This document shows positions 1 to 6,785 of a stretch of DNA of 14,178 nucleotides, one piece after another; within the stretch, counting starts at the first letter, position 1; each line of letters begins with the position of its first letter. The notes below the pieces were generated by a model. That model ran no database searches. It was not told where the DNA came from and saw only the letters and a list, made by a program, of their open reading frames with translations. A program made the position numbers and the translations under genes. This stretch comes from Phycisphaerales bacterium (GTDB taxonomy: Bacteria > Planctomycetota > Phycisphaerae > Phycisphaerales > UBA1924): positions 1 through 14,178 of the forward strand of contig SLFH01000342.1 of the NCBI GenBank assembly GCA_007124345.1, written 5' to 3'.

Positions 1-474
1 CCCCGCCATGGCGTCCAGCACGCCCAAGAGCGGACCCCAAAACCCCTTGTAATCCACCAGCGTCAGCGGCTTTTCGATCAGCCCGAGCTGGTCCAGCGTC
101 ACCACCTCGAACAACTCATCGAGCGTCCCGATCCCGCCCGGCAAGACCAGGAACGCGTCGGACTCTTCGATCATTACCGTCTTGCGCTCGGCCATCGTCT
201 CGACGATCCGCAGGTCCTGCAGTCCCGGGTGAGCGACCTCGCGCGAAGCCATCGAACGGGGGATCACCCCGCAGACATGCCCGCCAGCCTCGAGCGCCGC
301 GTCGGCGACGACGCCCATGAGGCCGACCGCCCCGCCGCCGTAGACCAGCCTGACCTCGCGCTCGGCCAGCAGCCGCCCGAGGGCCTCCGCCTCTTTGGCG
401 AAGCCCGGGTCGCTCCCCATCCGCGAGGCGCAGAAGACCCCGACCGACAGCCGCCACGCCGGGGGCGTGCTCAT
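1..474 (-). CDS. LOG family protein (TIGR00730-type Rossmann fold), 3' end beyond window
   Basis: The first 158 codons are present and the gene leaves the window at its left edge; family members are usually about 180-240 residues. The translation carries the two LOG signatures: a GGGAVGLMG nucleotide-binding loop at about residues 46-54, and PGGIGTLDE, the PGGxGTxxE phosphoribohydrolase motif, at about residues 112-120. It also has the MAERK segment that precedes the latter. Characterised members hydrolyse cytokinin riboside 5'-monophosphate, or more generally nucleoside 5'-monophosphates, to free base and ribose 5-phosphate; older annotations call them lysine decarboxylases because of these motifs. 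The ATG at 474-472 overlaps the TGA stop of the upstream PrpD-family gene as ATGA, so translation is probably coupled. Family membership is clear. The substrate, and any link to its partner, are unknown. Confidence 0.9.
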   Translation of the reverse strand, partial: MSTPPAWRLSVGVFCASRMGSDPGFAKEAEALGRLLAEREVRLVYGGGAVGLMGVVADAALEAGGHVCGVIPRSMASREVAHPGLQDLRIVETMAERKTVMIEESDAFLVLPGGIGTLDELFEVVTLDQLGLIEKPLTLVDYKGFWGPLLGVLDAMAG

Positions 475-2078
475 TCGAACCGGCCCTTGACGTTCAGTTC
501 AAAATCGTGCAGCGAGGCGATCTCGTCGGCCGACTTTTCGGCGATCTTGGCGAAACGCACCACGATCGGCCGTGGATCCTCGGAGACGAAGCGCCCGAGC
601 AGCTCGAACTTGTGCGCCAGCAGGTCCTTGAGGTCTGCCGTCGTGTTCCGTGCGTGCCCGGTGGGGTACATCACCAGCCCGCTGTCGTGCTCGGCGCCCT
701 TGCTGTCGGTGATGACAACGCTGGTGGGGATGCCGTCGGGGTAGCGTCGGTCGTACTCCTCGCCCCCGTGGACGAACTCGATCTTCTGCATGAGCTCGCG
801 TGTGCGCTCGTTGAAGATCGCGCCCTCGTTGTAGTCCAGGGGCGAGAGCATCAGGCTCTTCCAGTCGGGCGTCTGCCCCGCGCCCTGCTGCTCGATCGCC
901 TTGCGCAGCAGCGTCGCGATGATGTACGCCATCGAGTGGTCGGCGGACTGGCGCGTGCGGGGGTCCATCTTGGCCGGGTCGCCGATGATGCCGTAAGCCG
1001 GCTCGTAGGCGACGATCTTGATCGTCTTGATCGCCGAGCCACCGTCGGACGCGAGCTCGGGAGAACGCGCCACCAGATCCACAACGCCCTGAATCGCGCC
1101 CGCCGACTGGTGCTCGTACAGCCCCAGCTTGAAGTGCATCCCCATCACCGCAAAGTCGTCGCCACGCATCGCAAGGTGCAGGTCAAACGGCGACGCGTCG
1201 CGAGACTCGGGGTTCTTCGCCTCAGACCCGACCTTCGCGAACATCTGCCCCGGCCCCTCGAACAGCCGGAAGACCGCCTCGGGGTTGCGGAAGATGTCTT
1301 TGGGCCCGACGAACCCGGCCATCGAACGCTTGACCGCAAGAACCGCGAACTCGGTCGTGATCGCCGCCGACGATCCCTTCGAGTCCGAGAGCTGCTTGCC
1401 CGCCCGGATCGCCCTGAACGGCACGGCGTGCGCCACCACCATCCCGATCGCCGATTCGATCTCTTCCTCGCTCGCCCCGAGCATCGCGCCGAAGACGGCC
1501 GCCGAGGCGATCCCTCCGTGCAGCACATGGTCGATCTTGTAGCTCTTGAGGCTGAAGACCTCGGCCAGGCGCCCCCGGATCTCGTCGTGGGCGATCATGC
1601 CCAGCATCGCCGCCCGCCCGTCGAGCCCGGCCATCTGGGCCGCGGCGACCGCCACGGGATAGAAGTCGTTGTGCCCGAACTCGCCTGCGGTGTGCCCGAG
1701 CTTGGGGTTGAACCCGAAGTTGGTCCCGTTGGAGTCCCACTCGCGGACGGCGGCGCAGTTGGCGACCGCCGCCTTCTCCGGCTGCACAAGCACGCTCGAA
1801 CCGAACACGGTCGCCCCCGGACGCACCGCCCGCCCCGGCCTCGGCGCGTCCTCGCCCACCCGGTACGAGAGCGCCTCGTTGCGGAGCACATTGGGGGCGT
1901 TGGTGCCCAAGGCGATCGCCGAGAGCCCGCAGAGCACCGCGTCGGTGTGGAACAGATCGGTCTTCTCGATCACCGCTGCGCCCGGCTCGCCCGATTCAAG
2001 GAACGCCTTGGCGTAGCGGGCGATGCCCATGGCCTGGTTGGTGTCAGCGGGAAGGATCGTGTGCGTCTGCTCGCTCAT
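471..2078 (-). CDS. MmgE/PrpD family protein (2-methylcitrate dehydratase-like)
   Basis: A 535-residue protein, somewhat longer than E. coli PrpD (about 480). It resembles MmgE/PrpD proteins along its length, for example VREWDSNGTNFG at residues 111-122 and the GHTAGEFGHND stretch just after it, typical of the all-helical N-terminal domain; the smaller C-terminal domain follows. The best-known members dehydrate 2-methylcitrate in the propionate (methylcitrate) cycle. Others are cis-aconitate decarboxylases or epimerases, so the reaction cannot be fixed from family alone. No prpB or prpC lies in the window, which weakens a methylcitrate-cycle assignment. The ATG at 2078 is preceded by a purine-rich AAAAGGCGAG stretch, a weak ribosome site; the gene is divergent from the solute-binding protein gene. 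Its stop overlaps the LOG-family start by 4 nt, indicating a two-gene unit. Confidence 0.87.
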   Translation of the reverse strand: MSEQTHTILPADTNQAMGIARYAKAFLESGEPGAAVIEKTDLFHTDAVLCGLSAIALGTNAPNVLRNEALSYRVGEDAPRPGRAVRPGATVFGSSVLVQPEKAAVANCAAVREWDSNGTNFGFNPKLGHTAGEFGHNDFYPVAVAAAQMAGLDGRAAMLGMIAHDEIRGRLAEVFSLKSYKIDHVLHGGIASAAVFGAMLGASEEEIESAIGMVVAHAVPFRAIRAGKQLSDSKGSSAAITTEFAVLAVKRSMAGFVGPKDIFRNPEAVFRLFEGPGQMFAKVGSEAKNPESRDASPFDLHLAMRGDDFAVMGMHFKLGLYEHQSAGAIQGVVDLVARSPELASDGGSAIKTIKIVAYEPAYGIIGDPAKMDPRTRQSADHSMAYIIATLLRKAIEQQGAGQTPDWKSLMLSPLDYNEGAIFNERTRELMQKIEFVHGGEEYDRRYPDGIPTSVVITDSKGAEHDSGLVMYPTGHARNTTADLKDLLAHKFELLGRFVSEDPRPIVVRFAKIAEKSADEIASLHDFELNVKGRFE

Positions 2079-2277
2079 CGGTGCTCGCCTTTTCGTGGTC
2101 TTGGAGTGATGCCGGACCCGTCACGGCAGTCGGACCCCACATCCGGACCGCGTCGGGCCGAAACGGTAGGCGCTCGCCCTTGAGGCGCCCCTCTCCGACC
2201 GGGACCGCAGCTTCTTTGCGCACAGGCGTGCACGGTCCGCCCCGGTCCGAGCCCGACGCCGCCCATACACTGCTTCT
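2079..2277. other. Divergent intergenic region between the PrpD-family and solute-binding protein genes
   Basis: About 200 bp from which the PrpD-family gene (minus) and the solute-binding protein gene (plus) are both transcribed. The only convincing element is the TACACT hexamer just before the plus-strand gene. For the minus-strand gene a TACCGT hexamer (2168 down to 2163) is the only weak -10 candidate noticed, with no matching -35. Open frames that cross the region look like coding shadows. Confidence 0.5.
2266..2271 (+). promoter_or_regulatory. Candidate -10 box (TACACT) for a leaderless transcript
   Basis: TACACT lies 6 nt before the ATG at 2278, so transcription starting about 7 nt downstream of the hexamer would begin at or next to the A of the start codon. 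No Shine-Dalgarno sequence precedes this gene, which fits a leaderless mRNA. No recognisable -35 hexamer sits about 17 nt upstream. The same arrangement, with the same 6-nt spacing, precedes purQ and the mscS-family gene. Confidence 0.5.
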
Positions 2278-4152
2278 ATGTGGCCCGCTCGCCTGCTGAT
2301 CATCGCCTCGGTGCTCCTCATCCTGGGTGTCCCGTTCGCGTTCCGGCAATCCGCCGGGGTCGACGCCCCGCCCTCCGACGCCCGGCGCCTGATCGTGATC
2401 ACCCCGCATGTCCCGCAGATCCAGGAGGAGTTCGCCCGCGCTTTCGCCGACTGGCACCTCCGCGTCTACGACGAACCCGCCGTCGTCGACTTCCGCCACC
2501 CCGGAGGCACCAGCGACATCCTCAAGCAGCTCCGCGCCGAGTACGAGCGGGCCGTCCGCGACGGACGCTTCACCCTCGACGACGGCGAGGTCGTCATGGC
2601 GCCGGGCACCGTCAACCAGGATGTCATGTTCGGCGGGGGCTCGTTCGACCACACCCAGCTCATCAGGGGGATCACCGTCCGCCTGAGCATCGACGGGCAG
2701 GAGCGTGACCTGACCGTCCCGATCTCCGTCCCGCCCCACGAGCCGTTCGATCAGGCCACGCTCGAAGGCTGGTTCGGCCCAGAGAACCGCATCGGCTCGG
2801 GCCTGCTGTACCACCCCGAGCAGTACTGGTTCGGCACCGCCCTCTCGGGCTTCGGCATTGTTTATAACCGCGAGATCCTCGCCGAGCTCGGCGTGCCCGA
2901 GCCACGCCAGTTCGCCGATCTGGCCGACCCCAGGCTCGCGGGGTGGGTGGCCCTGGCCGACCCTCGACAGTCCGGCTCGATCACGACCTCGCTTGAGTCG
3001 ATCCTCAGCAACGAGGGATGGCCGATGGGCTGGCGCATCCTGCGCGGGATGGGCGCCAACACCCGCTACTTCACCGACGCCGCGACCAAGCCCCCGATCG
3101 ATGTCGCCTCGGGCGAAGCCGCGGCGGGCCTGGCCATCGACTTCTACGGGCGCAGCCAGGCCCAGAGCGTGCTGCGCAGAGGCCAGGCGCCCGAGGAGAG
3201 CCGCGTCGGCTACATCGATCCCCCCGGACGCACCTACATCGACGCCGACCCGGTCTCGATCCTCCGAGGAGGCCCCGACCCGGAGCTCGCCAAACGCTTC
3301 GTCGAGTTCCTGCTCGCCGACGAGGCCCAGGCCCTCTGGCAGTTCTACGCCACGGGTTCACAGCGCGGGAGCGACAACCCCGCCGGCCCGGGCGGGCGAC
3401 CCATGGGACCGCGCCGGCACGAGCTCCGGCGCATGCCCGCCCGCCCGGATCTGTACGAGCCCGACCGCGGCTTCTTCGAGCACTTCGTCGACAAGGTCAA
3501 TCCGTTCGAGGTCGCCTCGCCCGTCCGCAGCCGCGGCTGGCGATCGGGCATCACCCCGATGATGGCCGCCTTCGCCATCGACACCCACGACGAGATCAGA
3601 CGGGCCTGGGCCGCGATCGACCGCGTCGCGAGAGCGAATCCAGAAGCCTCGAAGCGGCTGAGCGCGGCCGCCGACGCCTTCGACCTCGCCTCCGACCGCT
3701 ATTGGACCAGCCCCGACCGCACACCGACACCCGACGATGCCGCCTCCGACCGCTACCACAACGGGGGGCATATCGGCGCGTTCGACTGGGGCGATCGCGA
3801 CAGCATCCCCGCCGACTGGCCGGAAGAGCTCAGGAAAGCCCACGGCGAGCTCGCCTCGGCCGCCCGGGCGGCCCCCGAGCTCTTCGAGATCCGGCGCGAC
3901 TTTTACGCCTTCCCGACCGGGGAGGAAGTCAGGGCGATGTGGGATCGGCGTTTCGGCGGGTTCGCCCGTCGCCTGAACGAGGAGGACGCCGCACGCCTGG
4001 AGGGCGCGTTCGAGGACTTCACCCCGACCACCTTCAGCGTCGTGCGCGAGTCGTGGCGGGTGCAGGGCGTCGCTGCCCGGATCCAGATCGTCTACACAGA
4101 GTTGTTCCGCGAGCGTTACAGGCGGATCGCCGATAGAGCCTCCCGCCTCTAG
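2278..4152 (+). CDS. Extracellular solute-binding protein, iron(III) ABC-transporter type, with long C-terminal extension
   Basis: A 624-residue exported protein. Residues 4-21 are a hydrophobic signal peptide or membrane anchor; no lipobox cysteine is visible. Residues from about 38 to 375 resemble family 1/iron(III)-type periplasmic binding proteins: a GGTSDILKQL segment, then GFGIVYNREILAELGVPEP, ADLADPRLAGWVALADPRQSG and the closing KRFVEFLLADEAQ segment near residue 340. Such proteins are normally about 340 residues; here roughly 250 more follow, rich in charged and aromatic residues and not recognised. The usual permease and ATPase genes are absent on both sides, so this is an orphan binding protein or one that uses a distant transporter. 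The ligand is unknown; iron or another small anion or cation is a guess from the fold. Pyruvate kinase follows after 54 nt on the same strand. Confidence 0.8.
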   Translation: MWPARLLIIASVLLILGVPFAFRQSAGVDAPPSDARRLIVITPHVPQIQEEFARAFADWHLRVYDEPAVVDFRHPGGTSDILKQLRAEYERAVRDGRFTLDDGEVVMAPGTVNQDVMFGGGSFDHTQLIRGITVRLSIDGQERDLTVPISVPPHEPFDQATLEGWFGPENRIGSGLLYHPEQYWFGTALSGFGIVYNREILAELGVPEPRQFADLADPRLAGWVALADPRQSGSITTSLESILSNEGWPMGWRILRGMGANTRYFTDAATKPPIDVASGEAAAGLAIDFYGRSQAQSVLRRGQAPEESRVGYIDPPGRTYIDADPVSILRGGPDPELAKRFVEFLLADEAQALWQFYATGSQRGSDNPAGPGGRPMGPRRHELRRMPARPDLYEPDRGFFEHFVDKVNPFEVASPVRSRGWRSGITPMMAAFAIDTHDEIRRAWAAIDRVARANPEASKRLSAAADAFDLASDRYWTSPDRTPTPDDAASDRYHNGGHIGAFDWGDRDSIPADWPEELRKAHGELASAARAAPELFEIRRDFYAFPTGEEVRAMWDRRFGGFARRLNEEDAARLEGAFEDFTPTTFSVVRESWRVQGVAARIQIVYTELFRERYRRIADRASRL

Positions 4153-4206
4153 CGCCCAGCCTCACAAGGCCGCCCCCCAATCCCGGCCCCACGGACGGAG
4201 ATCCGA

Positions 4207-5781
4207 ATGGCCCTCAAAACCGGCAGAACCGTCAAGTCCTCCATCGCCGAGCACGACCCGGATTTCGCCCCGCCGACCTTCGCCAAGGTGGTCGCCACCA
4301 TCGGCCCCGCCAGCGACAGCCCGGACATGCTCGCACGCCTGATCGAGGCCGGGGTCAATGTCTTCCGTCTGAACTTCTCCCACGGCACGCTCGAAGATCA
4401 CGCCGCCCGCCTGCGCACCATCCGCGCGACCTCCGACGAGCTCAGTCGCATCGTCGGCGTGCTCGGCGATTTGGCCGGCCCCAAGCTCCGCATCAGCGAG
4501 GTGCCCGAGGGAGGCTTCATTCTCGGTGTGGGCCAAGATGTCGAGCTGCGCAAGGGCGTGACACGCGCATTCTTCGAAGATCGCGTCGGCGAACCCGTCC
4601 CCGTCTTCGGCGTGACGATCGAACGGATCATCGACGAGGTCCGCCCGGGGCAGCGGGTGCTAATCAACGACGGGGCGATCCGGATGCTGGCGGTCGAGTC
4701 CGAGCCGGGCGTGCTGCGCTGCCGCGTGCTGGTCGGGGGCGAGGTGACCTCGCGCAAGGGCATCAACCTGCCCGAGACCGATCTCTCGCTCCCCTCGATG
4801 ACCGACCGCGATCACGAGTGCCTGCAGTGGGCGGTCGCCAACGGGCTGGACTTCCTCGCGCTCTCGTTCGTGCGCACCGCGGCGGAGGTCCGCTCGCTCA
4901 AGGAGACCATCCGCGGGATGTGCGCCGCCGATCGCGCCAAGGGCGACGAGCAGGGATCGACCATCCAGGTGATCGCCAAGATCGAGAAGCCCCAGGCCCT
5001 CGACAACATCGACGCCATCGTCGCAGAGTCCGACGCGATCATGGTCGCCCGCGGCGACCTCGGCGTCGAGATGGACCTCGCCCGCGTCCCCGTCGCGCAG
5101 AAGAAGATCATCGAGTGCTGCGAGGCCCACGGGACGCCCGTCATCGTCGCGACGCAGATGCTCGAGACGATGATCGATCGTCCGATCCCCACTCGCGCCG
5201 AGGCCTCCGATGTCGCCAACGCCATCTTCGACAACACCGACGCCGTGATGCTCTCTGGCGAGACGGCCGTCGGCAAGTTCCCCGAGGTCACGGTGCGCAC
5301 GATGCGCCGCATCATCGCCGAGGCGGAGTCGCACATGCGCGCCCACCGCCTCAGCAAGCCCCCGATGCGGTTCGCAGAAGGGCACAGCTCGACGGCGGCG
5401 CTCGCACGCGGCGCGTGGCAGGCCGCGGCAGACCTCGACGCCGCGGCCATCGTCTGCTGGAGCCAGCACGGCGGCACCGCGCGCTACCTCAGCCAGAACG
5501 ACTTCCAGATCCCGATCCTCGCCTACTCCTCGGATCCCCGTTTCGTCCGGCGTATGACGCTGCTGCGGGGCGTCACGCCCGTGCTCCACCAACCGCCCAC
5601 CGAAGGCGGACTGGGCTTCTGGAACCGGACCGTCGACGATCACTTGGTCGCGCTTGGCCTGGCATCCCCGGGCGATTGGATCGCGCTTTTGGCCGGGCGT
5701 CCGCTCGGCGTCGCCAAACGCACGAACACGCTGACCGTCCACCGCGTGGGCGAAGAAGACTCGGGCTACATGCGCGAGTGA
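4207..5781 (+). CDS. pyk: Pyruvate kinase
   Basis: Catalyses the last step of glycolysis in the cytosol, phosphoenolpyruvate plus ADP to pyruvate plus ATP. The 524-residue protein has all core motifs: RLNFSHG at residues 54-60 (substrate and potassium binding), DLAGPKLR in the A domain, then the B-domain insertion. These are followed by VIAKIEKP with the catalytic lysine K258 and metal ligand E260, MVARGDLGVEM from residue 279 with metal ligand D284, and ATQMLETM plus DAVMLSGETAVG. The C-terminal regulatory domain follows. About 20 poorly conserved residues precede the conserved core, and the protein is a little longer than the common 470-480. The ATG at 4207 has a good Shine-Dalgarno GGAG 7 nt upstream. 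The gene lies 54 nt after the solute-binding protein gene and could be co-transcribed with it; its 3' end faces purQ. Confidence 0.97.
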   Translation: MALKTGRTVKSSIAEHDPDFAPPTFAKVVATIGPASDSPDMLARLIEAGVNVFRLNFSHGTLEDHAARLRTIRATSDELSRIVGVLGDLAGPKLRISEVPEGGFILGVGQDVELRKGVTRAFFEDRVGEPVPVFGVTIERIIDEVRPGQRVLINDGAIRMLAVESEPGVLRCRVLVGGEVTSRKGINLPETDLSLPSMTDRDHECLQWAVANGLDFLALSFVRTAAEVRSLKETIRGMCAADRAKGDEQGSTIQVIAKIEKPQALDNIDAIVAESDAIMVARGDLGVEMDLARVPVAQKKIIECCEAHGTPVIVATQMLETMIDRPIPTRAEASDVANAIFDNTDAVMLSGETAVGKFPEVTVRTMRRIIAEAESHMRAHRLSKPPMRFAEGHSSTAALARGAWQAAADLDAAAIVCWSQHGGTARYLSQNDFQIPILAYSSDPRFVRRMTLLRGVTPVLHQPPTEGGLGFWNRTVDDHLVALGLASPGDWIALLAGRPLGVAKRTNTLTVHRVGEEDSGYMRE

Positions 5782-5808
5782 GCGTCAAACGCGCTTGGGC
5801 TCAGGCCC
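5782..5808. terminator. Two small hairpins at the pyk/purQ convergence, possible weak bidirectional terminator
   Basis: Between and just into the two convergent stop codons are GCGT-CAA-ACGC (5782-5792) and GGGC-TCAG-GCCC (5797-5808). Stems are only 4 bp, the second extendable by GU pairs on one strand, and there is no T tract. The position is right for a terminator, but the structure is weak and common by chance in GC-rich DNA. Confidence 0.25.
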
Positions 5809-6613
5809 GGGCGCCGACAGGGTTCGACGCCGCCTCTACCGCGTTCTGGAACAGGCGAAGACCGGGCGGCGGTCCGGAACGCTCGAGCTCGGTGAGCCTC
5901 GTCCACCACGGATGGCGGTTCCAGTGCACGAAGTCTTCGGGGTGGGGCATCAGGCCGAAGACCCTTCCCGACGGATCGCAGATCCCGGCGATCGAGCGTG
6001 CCGAGCCGTTGAAGTTCTCTTCGTAGCGCAGGGCGACCTGGCCGCCAGCTTCCAGCTCGTCGAGGGTTTCGGGCGAGTCGGCGACGAGGCGGCCCTCGCC
6101 GTGGGCGCTTGGGAACATGAGCAACTCGGGCTCGACCGCTTCTTCAAGGCCCCTCGTCCAGACGCACTTCGAGCCGGGCTCGGGGATCATCCGCACCCAC
6201 TTGTTGACGAACCGTGCGCCGGTGTTCTCCGTCAGGGCGACGCGCTGCACGGGGGACTTGCCGATCGGGCCGGGCAGCAGCCCCATCTGCACCAAAACCT
6301 GGAAGCCGTTGCAGACGCCGATGACCAGCGCCCCGCGTTCGACGGCGCCCGAGAAGCGGTCCCAGAGGCGCTCGCGGGCGTGCATCGCCATGATGCGTCC
6401 GGAGGCGACATCGTCGCCGTAGCTGAAGCCCCCGGGGAAACCGATGATCGCGTACTGGTCGATGCGGTCGGGCTCAGCGATGAGCCGATCGAGGTGGACG
6501 GCTTCGGCGTCGGCGCCCGCGAGAGTGAAGGCCCGGAGGAGCTCTCCGTCGCGGTTGATGCCGGCGGTCCGGACGACCAGGGCGCGGGGTCGCTGCTGTG
6601 TGGGGCACTGCAT
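5801..6613 (-). CDS. purQ: Phosphoribosylformylglycinamidine synthase subunit PurQ (glutaminase)
   Basis: Class I glutamine amidotransferase that supplies ammonia from glutamine to the PurL synthetase in step 4 of de novo purine synthesis. The 270-residue protein has the catalytic triad: nucleophile C101 in GVCNGFQ, with H224 and E226 in PHPED. It also has GGFSYGDD at residues 61-68 (oxyanion region) and NFNGSARSIAGI near 201-212, which is diagnostic of PurQ. It is longer than the about 225 residues of PurQ in PurSQL-type complexes such as Bacillus; purL and purS are not in the window. The reading frame extends upstream to 6661, but the ATG at 6613 is preferred because the conserved protein begins just after it and a TATCCT hexamer lies 6 nt upstream. 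The gene converges on pyk with 19 nt between stop codons. Confidence 0.95.
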   Translation of the reverse strand: MQCPTQQRPRALVVRTAGINRDGELLRAFTLAGADAEAVHLDRLIAEPDRIDQYAIIGFPGGFSYGDDVASGRIMAMHARERLWDRFSGAVERGALVIGVCNGFQVLVQMGLLPGPIGKSPVQRVALTENTGARFVNKWVRMIPEPGSKCVWTRGLEEAVEPELLMFPSAHGEGRLVADSPETLDELEAGGQVALRYEENFNGSARSIAGICDPSGRVFGLMPHPEDFVHWNRHPWWTRLTELERSGPPPGLRLFQNAVEAASNPVGARA

Positions 6614-6619
6614 GGAGCG

Positions 6620-6625
6620 AGGATA
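6620..6625 (-). promoter_or_regulatory. Candidate -10 box (TATCCT) for leaderless purQ transcript
   Basis: On the minus strand TATCCT is followed by 6 nt (CGCTCC) and then the purQ ATG. No Shine-Dalgarno sequence fits in that gap, so a transcript beginning at the ATG is predicted. The GC-only sequence about 17 nt upstream is not a -35 match. Confidence 0.5.
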
Positions 6626-6631
6626 GGCCGC

Positions 6632-6682
6632 GATCGGCCCCGGCCCCCCGCCGGCCCGCACTCCTTCGCGGCGGGGCCGATC
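6632..6682. repeat. 11-bp perfect inverted repeat upstream of purQ, with alternative inner hairpin
   Basis: GATCGGCCCCG (6632-6642) is perfectly complementary to CGGGGCCGATC (6672-6682), with 29 nt between. An alternative 8-bp stem, CCCCGCCG (6646-6653) with CGGCGGGG (6669-6676), uses part of the same right arm, so the two structures exclude each other. The repeat sits just upstream of the predicted purQ -10 box and before the DUF1015 gene. An operator shared by the divergent genes is one reading; high GC content makes chance a serious alternative. Confidence 0.4.
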
Positions 6683-6686
6683 CGCA

Positions 6687-6692
6687 TAGAGT
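6687..6692 (+). promoter_or_regulatory. Possible -10 box (TAGAGT) for the DUF1015 gene
   Basis: TAGAGT lies 16 nt after TTCGCG (6665-6670), a poor -35 match. Initiation about 7 nt downstream would give an untranslated leader of some 85-90 nt before the ATG at 6786. It is the only AT-containing hexamer of this type close upstream on this strand. Confidence 0.25.
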
Positions 6693-6785
6693 TCTGTGCA
6701 GCGGGCGATGGCTCGGGCGGCTGTATCGCGCGCCCTCGCCGCAGAGCGCCCTTACGCGATGAAGGCTTCGGGAAAGGAATCGGTC

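Noticed and set aside
507..2183. A 558-codon open frame on the plus strand opposite the PrpD-family gene
   Set aside because: It is exactly antisense to a clear family member, its translation is rich in Arg, Pro, Val and His typical of GC-rich shadow frames, and no domain is recognisable.
4153..4206. A terminator between the solute-binding protein gene and pyk
   Set aside because: Only a 4-bp GGCC pairing with no T tract was seen; co-transcription is as likely.
6696..6785. An upstream in-frame start for the DUF1015 gene at 6696 (or 6708 or 6759)
   Set aside because: The extra residues look non-conserved and no ribosome site precedes those starts, whereas 6786 has AAAGGAA at the right distance.
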